Positions 25,895 through 35,749 are shown, counted from the stretch's first letter. The stretch: 64,000 nucleotides of DNA from Streptomyces sp. A0642 (GCF_004795105.1 NZ_SSBL01000031.1:1-64000); one strand, 5' to 3'. Notes: generated by a model not told the origin, from the sequence alone. Program-made: numbers and translations.

Positions 25895-28729
25895 ATGACA
25901 GAGGACCTCTCACCAGCTGAGCGATACCAGGCCTACCGGATCCGAGCCGCCGAGCAGGCGACCGCGCTCGGACCGTTCCGCGAGATGTACGAGTTCGATC
26001 TGGACCCCTACCAGATCGAGGCGTGCAAGGCGCTGGAGGCCGGCAAGGGCGTGCTCGTCGCCGCGCCGACGGGGTCGGGCAAGACCATCGTCGGCGAGTT
26101 CGCCGTGCACCTCGCTCTCGCCCAGGGCCGCAAGTGCTTCTACACCACGCCGATCAAGGCCCTGTCCAACCAGAAGTTCGCCGACCTGGTCAAGCGCTAC
26201 GGCGCGGAGAAGGTCGGCCTGCTCACGGGGGACAACAGCGTCAACGCCGACGCGCCGGTGGTCGTCATGACCACCGAGGTGCTGCGGAACATGCTGTACG
26301 CGGGCTCCCAGGCGCTCAACGGACTCGGTCACGTGGTGATGGACGAGGTGCACTACCTCTCCGACCGCTTCCGGGGCGCCGTCTGGGAGGAAGTGATCAT
26401 CCACCTCCCCGAATCCGTCACCCTGGTGTCGCTGTCGGCGACCGTGTCCAACGCGGAGGAGTTCGGCGACTGGCTGGACACCGTCCGGGGCGACACCCAG
26501 GTGATCGTCTCCGAGCACCGGCCCGTGCCACTGTGGCAGCACGTGCTGGCCGGCCGCCGGATGTACGACCTCTTCGAGGAGGAGAGCGACCACGGCGGCC
26601 GCGGGTCCGGGCGCCGGGAGGTCAACCCCGACCTGGTCCGGCTCGCCCGCATGGAGAACCAGCGCGGATACAACCCGCGCGAACGCCGCCGCGGAAAGAT
26701 GGTGCGCGAGGCGGACCGCGAGCGCGAGCGGCGTGAGCGCAGCCGGATCTGGACACCGTCGCGGGCCGAGGTCATCGACCGGCTCGACGCCGAGGGGCTG
26801 CTGCCCGCGATCACCTTCATCTTCAGCCGGGCCGGCTGTGAGGCCGCCGTGCAGCAGTGTCTGCACGCCGGACTGCGGCTCAACGACGAGGACAAGCGCC
26901 GGCTGGTGCGGGAGATCGTCGAGCAGCGCACGGCGTCCATCCCCACCGAGGACCTGCACGTCCTCGGCTACTACGAATGGCTCGAAGGCCTGGAGCGGGG
27001 CATCGCCGCGCACCATGCCGGAATGCTGCCGACCTTCAAGGAGGTCGTCGAGGAGCTCTTCGTCCGCGGGCTCGTCAAGGCCGTCTTCGCGACGGAGACC
27101 CTCGCGCTCGGCATCAACATGCCCGCGCGCTCCGTGGTCCTGGAGAAGCTCGTCAAGTGGAACGGCGAACAGCACGCCGACATCACCCCCGGCGAGTACA
27201 CCCAGCTGACCGGCCGGGCCGGCCGGCGGGGCATCGACGTCGAGGGCCACGCCGTGGTGCTCTGGCAGCGGGGCATGGACCCGGGCGCGCTGGCCGGACT
27301 CGCGGGCACGCGTACGTATCCGCTGCGCTCCAGCTTCCGGCCCTCGTACAACATGGCCGTCAACCTGGTCCACCAGTTCGGGCGGCACCGCTCGCGCGAA
27401 CTGCTGGAGACCTCGTTCGCCCAGTTCCAGGCCGACCGCTCGGTGGTCGGGATCTCCCGCCAGGTCCAGAAGAACGAGGAGGGCCTGGAAGGCTACCGGG
27501 AGGGCATGACCTGCCACCTCGGCGACTTCGAGGAGTACGCGCGGCTGCGCCGCGACCTCAAGGACCGCGAGACGGAGCTCGCCAAGCAGGGCGCCTCGCA
27601 GCGGCGGGCCGCCGCCGCGGCGTCCCTGGAGAAGCTCAAGCCCGGTGACGTCATCCATGTGCCGACCGGCAAGTTCGCCGGTCTCGCGCTCGTCCTCGAC
27701 CCGGGGCTGCCCGCCGGGCGGACCAACGGGCACGGGCACCGTGGGCTCGAATACCACGACGGTCCGCGGCCGTTGGTGCTGACGGCGGAGCGCCAGGTGA
27801 AGCGGCTGGCGTCGATCGACTTCCCGGTGCCGGTCGAGGCGCTGGACCGGATGCGGGTCCCGAAGTCGTTCAACCCGCGCTCGCCGCAGTCGCGCCGCGA
27901 CCTGGCGTCCGCGCTGCGCACCAAGGCCGGGCACATCGTGCCGGACCGGCACCGCCGGGACCGGTCCGTCGCCGCCGACGACCGCGAGATCGCCCGCCTC
28001 CGGGCCGAGCTGCGCGCCCACCCCTGCCACGGGTGCGACGAGCGCGAGGACCACGCCCGGTGGGCCGAGCGGTATCACCGGCTGCAGCGGGACACGCAGC
28101 AGTTGGAGCGACGCATCGAGGGGCGGACGAACACGATCGCCCGCACCTTCGACCGGATCGTGGCCCTGCTCACCGAGCTCGACTATCTGCGGGGCAGCGA
28201 GGTCACCGAGCACGGGAAGCGGCTGGCCCGGCTGTACGGCGAGCTGGACCTGCTGGCGAGCGAATGCCTGCGGGCCCGGGTCTGGGAAGGCCTCAACCCC
28301 GCGGAGCTCGCGGCGTGCGTGTCGGCGCTGGTGTACGAGGCCCGGCAGGCCGATGACGCGGTGGCGCCGAAGCTGCCGTCCGGTCCGGCGAAGACCGCGA
28401 TGGGCGAGATGGTCCGCATCTGGGGGCGCCTCGACGCCCTGGAGGAGGACTTCAAGATCAACCAGGCCGAGGGGGTCGGACAGCGCGAACCCGATCTCGG
28501 ATTCGCCTGGGCGGTCTACATGTGGGCGTCCGGCCGGACGCTGGACGAGGTGCTGCGCGAGGCGGAGATGCCGGCGGGGGACTTCGTGCGGTGGTGCAAG
28601 CAGGTCATCGACGTGCTGGGCCAGGTAGCGGCGGCGGCGCCGCGTGAGGGCAGTTCGGTGGCGCGCAGTGCGCGGAAGGCGGTTGACGAGGTGCTGCGGG
28701 GCGTGGTGGCTTACAGCTCTGTGGGGTGA
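25895..28729 (+). CDS. helY: Ski2/Mtr4-like DEAD/DEAH RNA helicase (HelY type)
   Basis: 944 residues. Helicase core: PTGSGKT near residue 60, TTPIKALSNQKF (Ia), MDEVHYLSD (DEVH, II), SATVSNAEE (III), ATETLALGINMPAR (V) and QLTGRAGRRGID (VI). A region rich in Arg/Glu (about 240-285) is inserted between the RecA lobes. The C-terminal DSHCT domain is recognised by YMWASGRTLDEVL. It is expected to unwind structured RNA. ATG 25895 is preferred over GTG 25886 because TAGGCT at 25879 would place the transcript start near it; the difference is three residues. Confidence 0.93.
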   Translation: MTEDLSPAERYQAYRIRAAEQATALGPFREMYEFDLDPYQIEACKALEAGKGVLVAAPTGSGKTIVGEFAVHLALAQGRKCFYTTPIKALSNQKFADLVKRYGAEKVGLLTGDNSVNADAPVVVMTTEVLRNMLYAGSQALNGLGHVVMDEVHYLSDRFRGAVWEEVIIHLPESVTLVSLSATVSNAEEFGDWLDTVRGDTQVIVSEHRPVPLWQHVLAGRRMYDLFEEESDHGGRGSGRREVNPDLVRLARMENQRGYNPRERRRGKMVREADRERERRERSRIWTPSRAEVIDRLDAEGLLPAITFIFSRAGCEAAVQQCLHAGLRLNDEDKRRLVREIVEQRTASIPTEDLHVLGYYEWLEGLERGIAAHHAGMLPTFKEVVEELFVRGLVKAVFATETLALGINMPARSVVLEKLVKWNGEQHADITPGEYTQLTGRAGRRGIDVEGHAVVLWQRGMDPGALAGLAGTRTYPLRSSFRPSYNMAVNLVHQFGRHRSRELLETSFAQFQADRSVVGISRQVQKNEEGLEGYREGMTCHLGDFEEYARLRRDLKDRETELAKQGASQRRAAAAASLEKLKPGDVIHVPTGKFAGLALVLDPGLPAGRTNGHGHRGLEYHDGPRPLVLTAERQVKRLASIDFPVPVEALDRMRVPKSFNPRSPQSRRDLASALRTKAGHIVPDRHRRDRSVAADDREIARLRAELRAHPCHGCDEREDHARWAERYHRLQRDTQQLERRIEGRTNTIARTFDRIVALLTELDYLRGSEVTEHGKRLARLYGELDLLASECLRARVWEGLNPAELAACVSALVYEARQADDAVAPKLPSGPAKTAMGEMVRIWGRLDALEEDFKINQAEGVGQREPDLGFAWAVYMWASGRTLDEVLREAEMPAGDFVRWCKQVIDVLGQVAAAAPREGSSVARSARKAVDEVLRGVVAYSSVG

Positions 28730-28732
28730 GGT

Positions 28733-28754
28733 GGGGGCGTAGCCCCCGGGTTTT
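28733..28754 (+). terminator. Terminator after the helicase gene
   Basis: GGGGGC (28733-28738), three-base loop, GCCCCC (28742-28747), then GGGTTTT. Confidence 0.55.
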
Positions 28755-28880
28755 GGGGTGGGCGGTGCGGTGCGCCGTGCCGTGCCGTGCTGTGGGGGTG
28801 GGCGCGGGTGTTTGGGCGGGGGCCGGCGCGCCTGCGGGTGGGGGGCGCCTGCGGCGGGCCCTGTCCCCTACCCGCCCCTT

Positions 28881-28932
28881 CCCGTAACCGGGGCTCCGCC
28901 CCGGACCCCGCTCCTCAAACGCCGGAGGGGCT
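28881..28932. repeat. Streptomyces-type interspersed intergenic repeat
   Basis: The segment holds GGGGCTCCGCCCC followed by CTCAAACGCCGG and GAGGGGCTG. A GGGGC-stem next to an AACGCCGG core is a sequence I know as a high-copy intergenic repeat in Streptomyces genomes. It can fold into two adjacent hairpins. Confidence 0.65.
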
Positions 28933-28935
28933 GAG

Positions 28936-29075
28936 CGGGGTGCCCGTGGGCGGGGCGAAGTGGCCCAGGGCTGGGCGGGGTGCCCGCTGGAGGGGTGAGT
29001 GGCCCAGGGGGTGCGTGTGCCCGTGGGCGGGGCGAAGTGCCCCAGAGGTGCGTGGGTGCCCGAGGGCTGAGTGCC
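28936..29075. repeat. Degenerate tandem repeats
   Basis: About four imperfect units of roughly 35-45 bp built on TGCCCGTGGGCGGGGCGAAG and TGGCCCAGGG. The units near 28940 and 29020 are nearly identical over some 25 bp. No reading frame is conserved. Together with the interspersed repeat this fills the 375-bp gap between the helicase and the allophanate hydrolase gene; no other gene is seen there. Confidence 0.6.
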
Positions 29076-29104
29076 GGGCGCGGGTCGCAGGGTTCCTGAG
29101 CTGT

Positions 29105-30769
29105 CTAGAAGGTGGGGGCGCCCTCCTCGCGGCTTGATCTGTATGCGCGCCAGCCGCCGTATCGGGTGATGTCCTCCGCTCCCTCCACCGCGTACGGCTC
29201 GCAGAGGAAGCCCGCGGCCGTTGTGCCGTCCGACAGGTCCACCCGGCCCAGCACCATGGGGTGCGGCAGGGCTGCCGTGAGGGCGCCGAGGCCCGCGGCG
29301 GGGAGTTCCCAGATCTCCGTTTCGATGGCGGCGCCTGCCTCGTCCGTGCGGACCAGGCCCGGCTTGGGCGGTGCGGTCCTGAGGGCGTGCAGGCGGTAGA
29401 CCGGGGCCGTCGTCGTGGTGCGGATCAGGCGGGCGCCCAGGGACAGGAGCTGGGGGTTGAGCGGCTCGCCGGTCAGGTGGGCGCCGGCGACCGCGAGGCG
29501 GACGGGCGGGGTCAGCAGGGCGGCGATCCGGGTCAGGCGTTCGTCCGTGTGGGCCGGGCCGATCAGCATCACGCCGAACGGCAGGCCCCCCACCTCGCCC
29601 GCGGGCGCGGCCACCGCGCACTGGTCGAAGAGGTTGGTGGAGTTGGTGAACCGGCCGAGCCGGGCGTTCGTCCCGAGCGGGTCGGCCGCCACCTCGGCGA
29701 GAGTGGGGTGGCCGGGCGTGGTGGGGAGCAGGAGCGCGTCCGCGTCGCCGAGTGCGGCCTCGGCCGCCGTACGGAGCCGGGCCAGCCGGTCCCGGTCCGC
29801 GAACAGCCGGTGGGCCGGGAGGTCCCGGGCCGCGCTGATGATGCCCGCCACCGTGGGGTCCAGGCCGGCGGGGCCGCTGTCGACGAACGCGCCCACCGCG
29901 GTGTAGCGCTCCGCGACGAACGCACCCTCGTAGAGCATGGCCGCCGCCTCCGTGAACGGCGTCAGGTCGACGGGCCGCAGGACGGCGCCGGCGGCCCGGA
30001 GGCGGACGGCCGCGGACGCGTGGGCCTCGGCCCAGCCGGCGTCCAGTTCGCCCAGCTGTTCGGCGCGGGGTACCGCGATCCGCCAGGGACCCGGGACGCG
30101 CGCGGGGACGGGGACGGGGCGGGTGGCGGGCGAGGACATCAGGGAGAGTGCCGTCTCCGCCTCGGGGAGGGTCCGGGCGAAGACCGTGACGCAGTCCAGG
30201 CTCGCGCAGGCGGGGACCACGCCGTCGGCCGGGACGAGACCGCGGGTCGGCTTCAGGCCCACGATGCCGTTGAAGGCCGCCGGGACCCGGCCGGAGCCCG
30301 CCGTGTCCGTCCCGAGGGCCAGGTCCGCGACGCCGAGCGCGACGGCGACCGCCGAACCCGAGCTGGAGCCGCCGCTGACGCGGTCCGGGTCGTGGGCGTT
30401 GCGGACCGCGCCGTACGGAGAGCGGGTGCCGACCAGGCCCGTGGCGAACTGGTCCAGGTTCGTCGTGCCGACGACCAGAGCCCCGGCGGCCCGCAGGCGC
30501 GCCACGACGGGGGCGTCCGCGGCGGGTTCGTAGGCGTACGACGGGCAGCCCGCCGTGGTCGGCAGGCCGGCCACGTCGATGTTGCCCTTCACGGCCAGCA
30601 GGCGGCCGGCCAGGGGCAGAAACTCTCCCGCTGCCAGACGGGCGTCGAGGGCGTGGGCCTCCTCCTCCAGGGCGGACTGCGGGCGCAGTCCGATCCAGAT
30701 CTCCGGGCGGTCCACCGCTTCGATCCGCGCGTACGCGGCGCGGACCCGGGCCAGTGCGGGACGGGGCAT
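29105..30769 (-). CDS. atzF: Allophanate hydrolase (amidase-signature domain)
   Basis: 554 residues. The amidase-signature triad is visible: Lys of LLAVKGNIDVAG near residue 67, then the Ser-cisSer of SGGSSSGSAVAVALG near 145. The GTDTAGSGRVPAA segment follows. The C-terminal 120 residues match the second domain of AtzF/DUR1 proteins, ending near PYAVEGAEDITRYGGWRAY. It cleaves allophanate to ammonia and carbon dioxide, the last step of the pathway. Its ATG overlaps the stop of the carboxylase gene as TGATG, so translation is coupled. Confidence 0.92.
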   Translation of the reverse strand: MPRPALARVRAAYARIEAVDRPEIWIGLRPQSALEEEAHALDARLAAGEFLPLAGRLLAVKGNIDVAGLPTTAGCPSYAYEPAADAPVVARLRAAGALVVGTTNLDQFATGLVGTRSPYGAVRNAHDPDRVSGGSSSGSAVAVALGVADLALGTDTAGSGRVPAAFNGIVGLKPTRGLVPADGVVPACASLDCVTVFARTLPEAETALSLMSSPATRPVPVPARVPGPWRIAVPRAEQLGELDAGWAEAHASAAVRLRAAGAVLRPVDLTPFTEAAAMLYEGAFVAERYTAVGAFVDSGPAGLDPTVAGIISAARDLPAHRLFADRDRLARLRTAAEAALGDADALLLPTTPGHPTLAEVAADPLGTNARLGRFTNSTNLFDQCAVAAPAGEVGGLPFGVMLIGPAHTDERLTRIAALLTPPVRLAVAGAHLTGEPLNPQLLSLGARLIRTTTTAPVYRLHALRTAPPKPGLVRTDEAGAAIETEIWELPAAGLGALTAALPHPMVLGRVDLSDGTTAAGFLCEPYAVEGAEDITRYGGWRAYRSSREEGAPTF

Positions 30770-33700
30770 CAGAGGTGTGCTCCTCGGTTCGTACGGGTGG
30801 GCGGCGCCAGGGTGACCAGAGCGGTGCCCGCTTCGACCTGGGCGCCCGGCCGGGTGAGGATGCGTTCCACCACGCCGTCCGCCGGGGCGTGCACCCGGGA
30901 CTCCATCTTCATCGCCTCCAGTGCCAGCAGCGGCTGACCGGCCGTCACCGTGTCGCCCTCGGCCACGTCGAGCTGCCACACGGAGGCCGCGAACTCGGCC
31001 TCGATCAGACAACCGCCGGGCGGCACCGTCACCTCGGCTGCGGGCGGTGCCGGGGCGTCGGCCGCGTCGGCCCGGGCGAACTCGCCGGCGGCCTCCCACG
31101 CGTCCCGTTCACCGGCGAAGGCCGCGCCCTGGCGGGTACGGAACGCGGCGATCGACTCCGCGTTCCGGGCCAGGAACTCCTCGTACCGGGCAAACGAGAA
31201 CTCGCCCTCCTCGATCCGGGGGACGAAGCGGCCGGAGAGGATGTCCGCGCGCAGCTCCAGAAGTTCGTCCGCCTCCACCGGGTACCACTTGATGCGGTCG
31301 AAGAAGCGCAGCAGCCACGGAGAACCCGGCTCGAAGGCGCCGCGTTGCTGCCAGCCCGACCAGACCTGGGTGGTGCGGCCGACGAACTGGTAGCCGCCCG
31401 GGCCCTCCATGCCGTAGACGCAGAGGTACGCGCCGCCGATGCCGACGGAGTTCTCCGCGGTCCACGTCCGGGCCGGGTTGTACTTGGTGGTCACCAGGCG
31501 GTGGCGCGGGTCCAGCGGGGTGGCCACCGGCGCGCCCAGGTACACGTCTCCCAGGCCCATCACCAGGTACTCCGCGTCGAACACCGTCCGGTAGACGTCG
31601 TCGACCGAGTCCAGGCCGTTGACCCGGCGGATGAACTCGATGTTCCACGGACACCACGGTGCGTCGTCGCGGACCCCCGCCATGTAGCGGGCGATGGCCT
31701 CACGGGTCGCCGGGTCGTCCCAGGAGAGGGGGAGGTGCACGGTTCGGGAGGGGACGGTCAGGGCGTCGGTGGGCGGCAGAGCGGCCTCGGTGTGGTGCAG
31801 CAGGTCCAGCAGTTCGCTCTGGGCGAGGACGGCGGGGTCCATCTGGATCTGGAGCGAGCGGATGCCCGGCGTCAGACCGGTGATGCCGGGAACGGCCGCC
31901 TCCGTCAACGCTTCCATGAGGGCGTGGACGCGCATGCGCAGGGCGAGGTCCAGGTGCATCGGCCCGTACTCGACCAGGACGTTGTCGTCGCCGCTGCGGC
32001 GGTAGGTGAGGACGTCGTCGCGGTACAGGATGCCGCCGTCGGTGATCTCCGGCCGGGGCTCGCCGGTCACCGTGACCGGCAGGAAGCGCACGGTGTCGCC
32101 TGGGCGCAGCTGGCCCAGTTTCCAGCGTTCGGCCGTCACCACCGTCGCCGGACAGACGAAACCGCCGAGCGAGGGGCCGTCGGGGCCCAGGAGCACCGGC
32201 ATGTCGCCGGTGTAGTCGACCGCGCCCACGGAGTACGGCGTGTCATGGATGTTGGACGGGTGCAGCCCTGCCTCGCCGCCGTCCGCCCGGGCCCATCGCG
32301 GCTTCGGGCCGATCAGGCGGACCCCGGTGCGGGCCGAGTTGAAGTGGACCTTCCAGTCCGCCGCGTAGAAGTCGTGGATGTCCTCCTCGGTGAAGAACTC
32401 GGGCGCCGCGTGCGGGCCCTCGGCCGCGGCGATCTGCCAGCCGGCGGTGAAGCGGGGCCGCTCGGGCGGGGGCACGGGGCGGGCCCCGGGTGCGCGGCCG
32501 CCGCCGTGCAGGACGTCGCCCGTGCGCAGGGCCCGGCCGCCGTGCCCGCCGAAACCGCCGAGCGTGAACGTGGCCGCGCTGCCCAGGAACTCCGGGACGT
32601 CCAGGCCGCCGCCGGCGAAGAGGACGTAGGTGCGCAGCCCGTGCTCCGCCGGGGATCCGATCGCGAGCGCGGCGCCGGCCGGGACGGTCAGCGGCTCCCA
32701 CTGCGGAACCGGCGAGCCGTCGAGGGTCACCGGAGCCGGCGCGCCCGTGACGCACACGGTCGTGGGGTGGGTGAAGCGGAGGGTGGGGCCCTGGAGGGTG
32801 CACTCCAGGCCGGGCGCCCCCGGGGCGTTGCCGAGGGCCGCGTTGCCCAGGCGGAAGGACAGGTCGTCCATGGGGCCCGACGGCGGCACGCCGACCTGCC
32901 AGTAGCCGGTGCGGCCCGGCCAGTCCTGCACGGTGGTGAGGGTGCCGCCGGCGACCACCTCGATGCGGGGCGTCGGGTCGTCGATCGTGGCGAGCGTGGC
33001 CGTGGAGTGCGTGGCGGTGCGGACCCGCTCGTCGGCCAGAGCGGCCCGGACCAGTCCGAGGTTGGTCTCGATGCCGTCGATACGGGTGGCGGCGAGCGCT
33101 GCGTCCAGCCGGGCCAGGGCCTCGGCGCGGTCGGCGCCGTGGGCGATGACCTTGGCCAGCATCGGGTCGTACGCCGTCGTCACCTCCGTGCCCGTCTCGA
33201 TCCAGCCGTCCACCCGCAGCCCCTCGCCCCGGGGAAAGTCGACCCGGGTCAGCAGACCGGCACCGGGGCGGTGGTCCCGGCTCGGGTCCTCGGCGTAGAC
33301 CCGGGCTTCCACGGCGTGGCCGCGGGGCTCGTCGGGACGGCGTACGACCGAGGTGTCGCCCTGGGCCAGGCGCAGCATCCACTCGACGAGGTCGACGCCG
33401 TGGATCTCCTCGGTGACCGGGTGCTCGACCTGGAGGCGGGTGTTGACCTCCAGGAAGTACGCCTCGGCGCGTGCGGCGTCGTACACGAACTCCACGGTTC
33501 CGGCCGAGCGGTAGCCGACCGAGGCGCACAGTTCCCGTGCGCTGTCGGTGAGTCGGGCGCGGATGGGAGCGGGGAGGCCGGGGGCCGGGGCCTCCTCCAG
33601 GACCTTCTGGTTGCGGCGCTGGAGGGAGCAGTCGCGGTCGCCGAACGTCACCACCGTGCCTCTCCCGTCGCCGAACACCTGCACCTCGACATGGCGGGCG

Positions 33701-34314
33701 TCCTCCACCAGGCGTTCCAGGAAGACACCGGCCGAGGAGAACGACGCGGCGGCGACCCGGTGCACCCGCTCCCAGGCGTCGGCGAGTTCCAGGGCCGACC
33801 GGCAGGCCGACATGCCGATTCCGCCGCCGCCGCCCGTGGCCTTCAGCATCACGGGATAGCCGACGCGCTCCGCCGCGGTCAGCGCCGACGGCAGGTCGGG
33901 GAGGAGCCCGGTCCCGGGGGCGAGCGGCACGCCCGCCGCCTCGGCCGCGGCGCGTGCGGTGTGCTTGGCGCCGAAGAGTTCCAGCTGGGCGGCGGTCGGG
34001 CCGACGAAGACGATCCCCGCGTCCTCGCAGCGCCGGGCGAACTCCGCGTCCTCCGAGAGGAATCCGTAACCGGGATGGATGGCTCCGGCGCCGGTGTCCT
34101 TGGCGGCCTTCAGCACGAGGTCGGCGTCCAGATAGGACTCCTTGGCGGGCGCCGGGCCCAGCCGTACCGCCTCGTCGGCGAGGCGGACGTGCGGAGCCGA
34201 CCGGTCCGGGTCGGAGAACACGGCGACGGTGCGCAGGCCGAGGCGGTGGGCCGTACGGATGATGCGGACGGCGATCTCGCCGCGGTTGGCGATCAGCAGC
34301 GTGTCGAAGGTCAT
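30769..34314 (-). CDS. uca: Biotin-dependent urea/guanidine carboxylase
   Basis: 1181 residues. Order of domains: biotin carboxylase (1-450, ATP-grasp GGGGGIGMSA near 155), KipA-like AHS2 (about 480-770, PSGPMDDLSFRLGN), KipI-like AHS1 (about 770-1000), and a C-terminal biotinyl domain with EAMKM, biotinyl-lysine at 1136. The enzyme carboxylates urea or guanidine with ATP and bicarbonate. The two DUF1989 genes upstream favour guanidine, because such proteins deiminate carboxyguanidine to allophanate in known guanidine-degrading bacteria. That inference is from context. Start overlaps the preceding gene by four bases. Confidence 0.93.
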   Translation of the reverse strand: MTFDTLLIANRGEIAVRIIRTAHRLGLRTVAVFSDPDRSAPHVRLADEAVRLGPAPAKESYLDADLVLKAAKDTGAGAIHPGYGFLSEDAEFARRCEDAGIVFVGPTAAQLELFGAKHTARAAAEAAGVPLAPGTGLLPDLPSALTAAERVGYPVMLKATGGGGGIGMSACRSALELADAWERVHRVAAASFSSAGVFLERLVEDARHVEVQVFGDGRGTVVTFGDRDCSLQRRNQKVLEEAPAPGLPAPIRARLTDSARELCASVGYRSAGTVEFVYDAARAEAYFLEVNTRLQVEHPVTEEIHGVDLVEWMLRLAQGDTSVVRRPDEPRGHAVEARVYAEDPSRDHRPGAGLLTRVDFPRGEGLRVDGWIETGTEVTTAYDPMLAKVIAHGADRAEALARLDAALAATRIDGIETNLGLVRAALADERVRTATHSTATLATIDDPTPRIEVVAGGTLTTVQDWPGRTGYWQVGVPPSGPMDDLSFRLGNAALGNAPGAPGLECTLQGPTLRFTHPTTVCVTGAPAPVTLDGSPVPQWEPLTVPAGAALAIGSPAEHGLRTYVLFAGGGLDVPEFLGSAATFTLGGFGGHGGRALRTGDVLHGGGRAPGARPVPPPERPRFTAGWQIAAAEGPHAAPEFFTEEDIHDFYAADWKVHFNSARTGVRLIGPKPRWARADGGEAGLHPSNIHDTPYSVGAVDYTGDMPVLLGPDGPSLGGFVCPATVVTAERWKLGQLRPGDTVRFLPVTVTGEPRPEITDGGILYRDDVLTYRRSGDDNVLVEYGPMHLDLALRMRVHALMEALTEAAVPGITGLTPGIRSLQIQMDPAVLAQSELLDLLHHTEAALPPTDALTVPSRTVHLPLSWDDPATREAIARYMAGVRDDAPWCPWNIEFIRRVNGLDSVDDVYRTVFDAEYLVMGLGDVYLGAPVATPLDPRHRLVTTKYNPARTWTAENSVGIGGAYLCVYGMEGPGGYQFVGRTTQVWSGWQQRGAFEPGSPWLLRFFDRIKWYPVEADELLELRADILSGRFVPRIEEGEFSFARYEEFLARNAESIAAFRTRQGAAFAGERDAWEAAGEFARADAADAPAPPAAEVTVPPGGCLIEAEFAASVWQLDVAEGDTVTAGQPLLALEAMKMESRVHAPADGVVERILTRPGAQVEAGTALVTLAPPTRTNRGAHL

Positions 34315-34934
34315 CGGGCCGTCCCGGTCACCGTGGCCTCGACCGCGGTGGGGTCGAAACCGTTGCAGGGGTTGTTGATCTGGGGGCAGTTGGAGATGAG
34401 TACGAGCACGTCCGTCTCGGCCCGCAGGGTGAGGCTCAGCCCCGGGGCGGAGATTCCGTCGACGATGCCGAGCGTGCCGTCCTGTTCCACGGGCACGTTC
34501 ATGTACCAGTTGACGTTGGAGACCAGATCGCGCTTGCCGAGGCCGTGCCGGGCGCCCTCCGCGAGGAAGTTGTCCACGCAGGCGTGCTGCGACCAGGTGT
34601 GATGGCCGTAGCGCAGGGTGTTGGACTCCTTGGAGCAGGCGCCGCCGACCGTGTCGTGCCGGCCGCAGGTGTCGGCGGTGACCGTCATCAGCGGCGTGTG
34701 CTCGTTCGACATCAGCACGCTGCCGGTGGTGAGGAAGATGCCGCCCCCGGCCTGGATCGTGTCGGGCGCGCTGTAGCGGACCGCCGTGTCCTCGGCGTCG
34801 TACACCAGGAAGTCCACCGCCTGGTTGCCGTGCAGATCCGTGAGCGTGAGGTGCTCACCCGCCCGGACGGTCGTGGACCAGGCGGCGCGGGCGGGGATGA
34901 CGGTCGTGGACAGGACCGTGGCGGTCGTGGTCAT
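34311..34934 (-). CDS. DUF1989 urea-carboxylase-associated protein (carboxyguanidine deiminase subunit?)
   Basis: 207 residues, DUF1989. Hallmarks are GNQAVDFLVYDAED, the TADTCGRHDTVGGACS Cys/His cluster that could bind metal, and NVNWYMNVPVEQDG. In guanidine-degrading bacteria two DUF1989 paralogues form the deiminase that turns carboxyguanidine into allophanate. This gene overlaps the carboxylase start and the other DUF1989 stop by four bases each, so all are translated together. Confidence 0.85.
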   Translation of the reverse strand: MTTTATVLSTTVIPARAAWSTTVRAGEHLTLTDLHGNQAVDFLVYDAEDTAVRYSAPDTIQAGGGIFLTTGSVLMSNEHTPLMTVTADTCGRHDTVGGACSKESNTLRYGHHTWSQHACVDNFLAEGARHGLGKRDLVSNVNWYMNVPVEQDGTLGIVDGISAPGLSLTLRAETDVLVLISNCPQINNPCNGFDPTAVEATVTGTAR

Positions 34935-35749
34935 GCGAGCCCCCGGGCGGTGAGGAAGTCGAGTGTGTTCAGGAAGGCGCGGCGGCCCTCAGGGGTGGCG
35001 TCCCACAGCCCGTCGCCCGGGGCGGTCGGCCGTGCGCGCCAGGCCAGCACCTCCAGCGGCGTGCTGGTGTAGGCGGGGCGGGGGTCCAGCGGATGCGGGA
35101 CGTTCGCGATCAGCACGGTCAGGTCCTGCTCGGCGCGCAGCGTCACGGAGGCGCCCGCACCGGCCGAGCCGGTGAACTCCGTGGTGCCGTCCTCCCGGAT
35201 CCGTACGCCTTGGAAGAAGGAGAGCGACGGCGGCAGGTCCCGCGGCTCCAGGCCGTTCTTCAGCGCGGCGAGCTTCAGCAGCTCCCGGCCCGCGGGGGAG
35301 GAGGACTGGGGGGCGCCGGCGCCGTAGCGCTCGGTGTTCCGCCGCAGGGTGGAGGTGCCGCACAGGGCGTCGTGGCGGCCCGAGGAGTCGGCGGTCAGCG
35401 AGGCGAGGACCCGCCCCTGATCGGAGAGGAGGAGCCGCCCGGCGCCCGGATAGGCGTTCCACTGGACCTTCACGGTGTCCGCGGTGTTGAGCCGTTCCCA
35501 GGGCCGGCCGTCCACGTACAGCAGCAGATGCGCGCAGGCGTCGCCCGCGAGGTCGGTGAGCCGCAGCTCGGTGCCGCGCGCCAGCACGCGGTGCGTGTAG
35601 TTGCCGCCCGCGACCGTCTCGGCCCAGACCGGGGTGCCGGGGGTGGGGCCGGGCCAGTCGGTCGCGGGCACCACCGGCATGGACCCGGTGCGGGAGCCGC
35701 CCTGGGCGCGTGCGTGGTCCCGGGCCCCTTGTGTGGTCGCTGTGGCCAT
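34931..35749 (-). CDS. DUF1989 urea-carboxylase-associated protein, second subunit
   Basis: 272 residues, a divergent DUF1989 paralogue with LTDLAGDACAHLLLYVDGRPWERLN and SLSFFQGVRIREDG. In its SGRHDALCG segment a Ser replaces the first Cys of the other subunit. First gene of the four-gene carboxylase operon. A perfect 22-bp operator palindrome lies 36 bases upstream of its ATG, with the TetR gene divergent beyond it. Confidence 0.85.
   Translation of the reverse strand: MATATTQGARDHARAQGGSRTGSMPVVPATDWPGPTPGTPVWAETVAGGNYTHRVLARGTELRLTDLAGDACAHLLLYVDGRPWERLNTADTVKVQWNAYPGAGRLLLSDQGRVLASLTADSSGRHDALCGTSTLRRNTERYGAGAPQSSSPAGRELLKLAALKNGLEPRDLPPSLSFFQGVRIREDGTTEFTGSAGAGASVTLRAEQDLTVLIANVPHPLDPRPAYTSTPLEVLAWRARPTAPGDGLWDATPEGRRAFLNTLDFLTARGLA

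Noticed and set aside
30754..34602. 1282-codon plus-strand ORF across the carboxylase gene
   Set aside because: Antisense of a multidomain enzyme with clear motifs; composition is Gly/Arg/Val-rich without domains.
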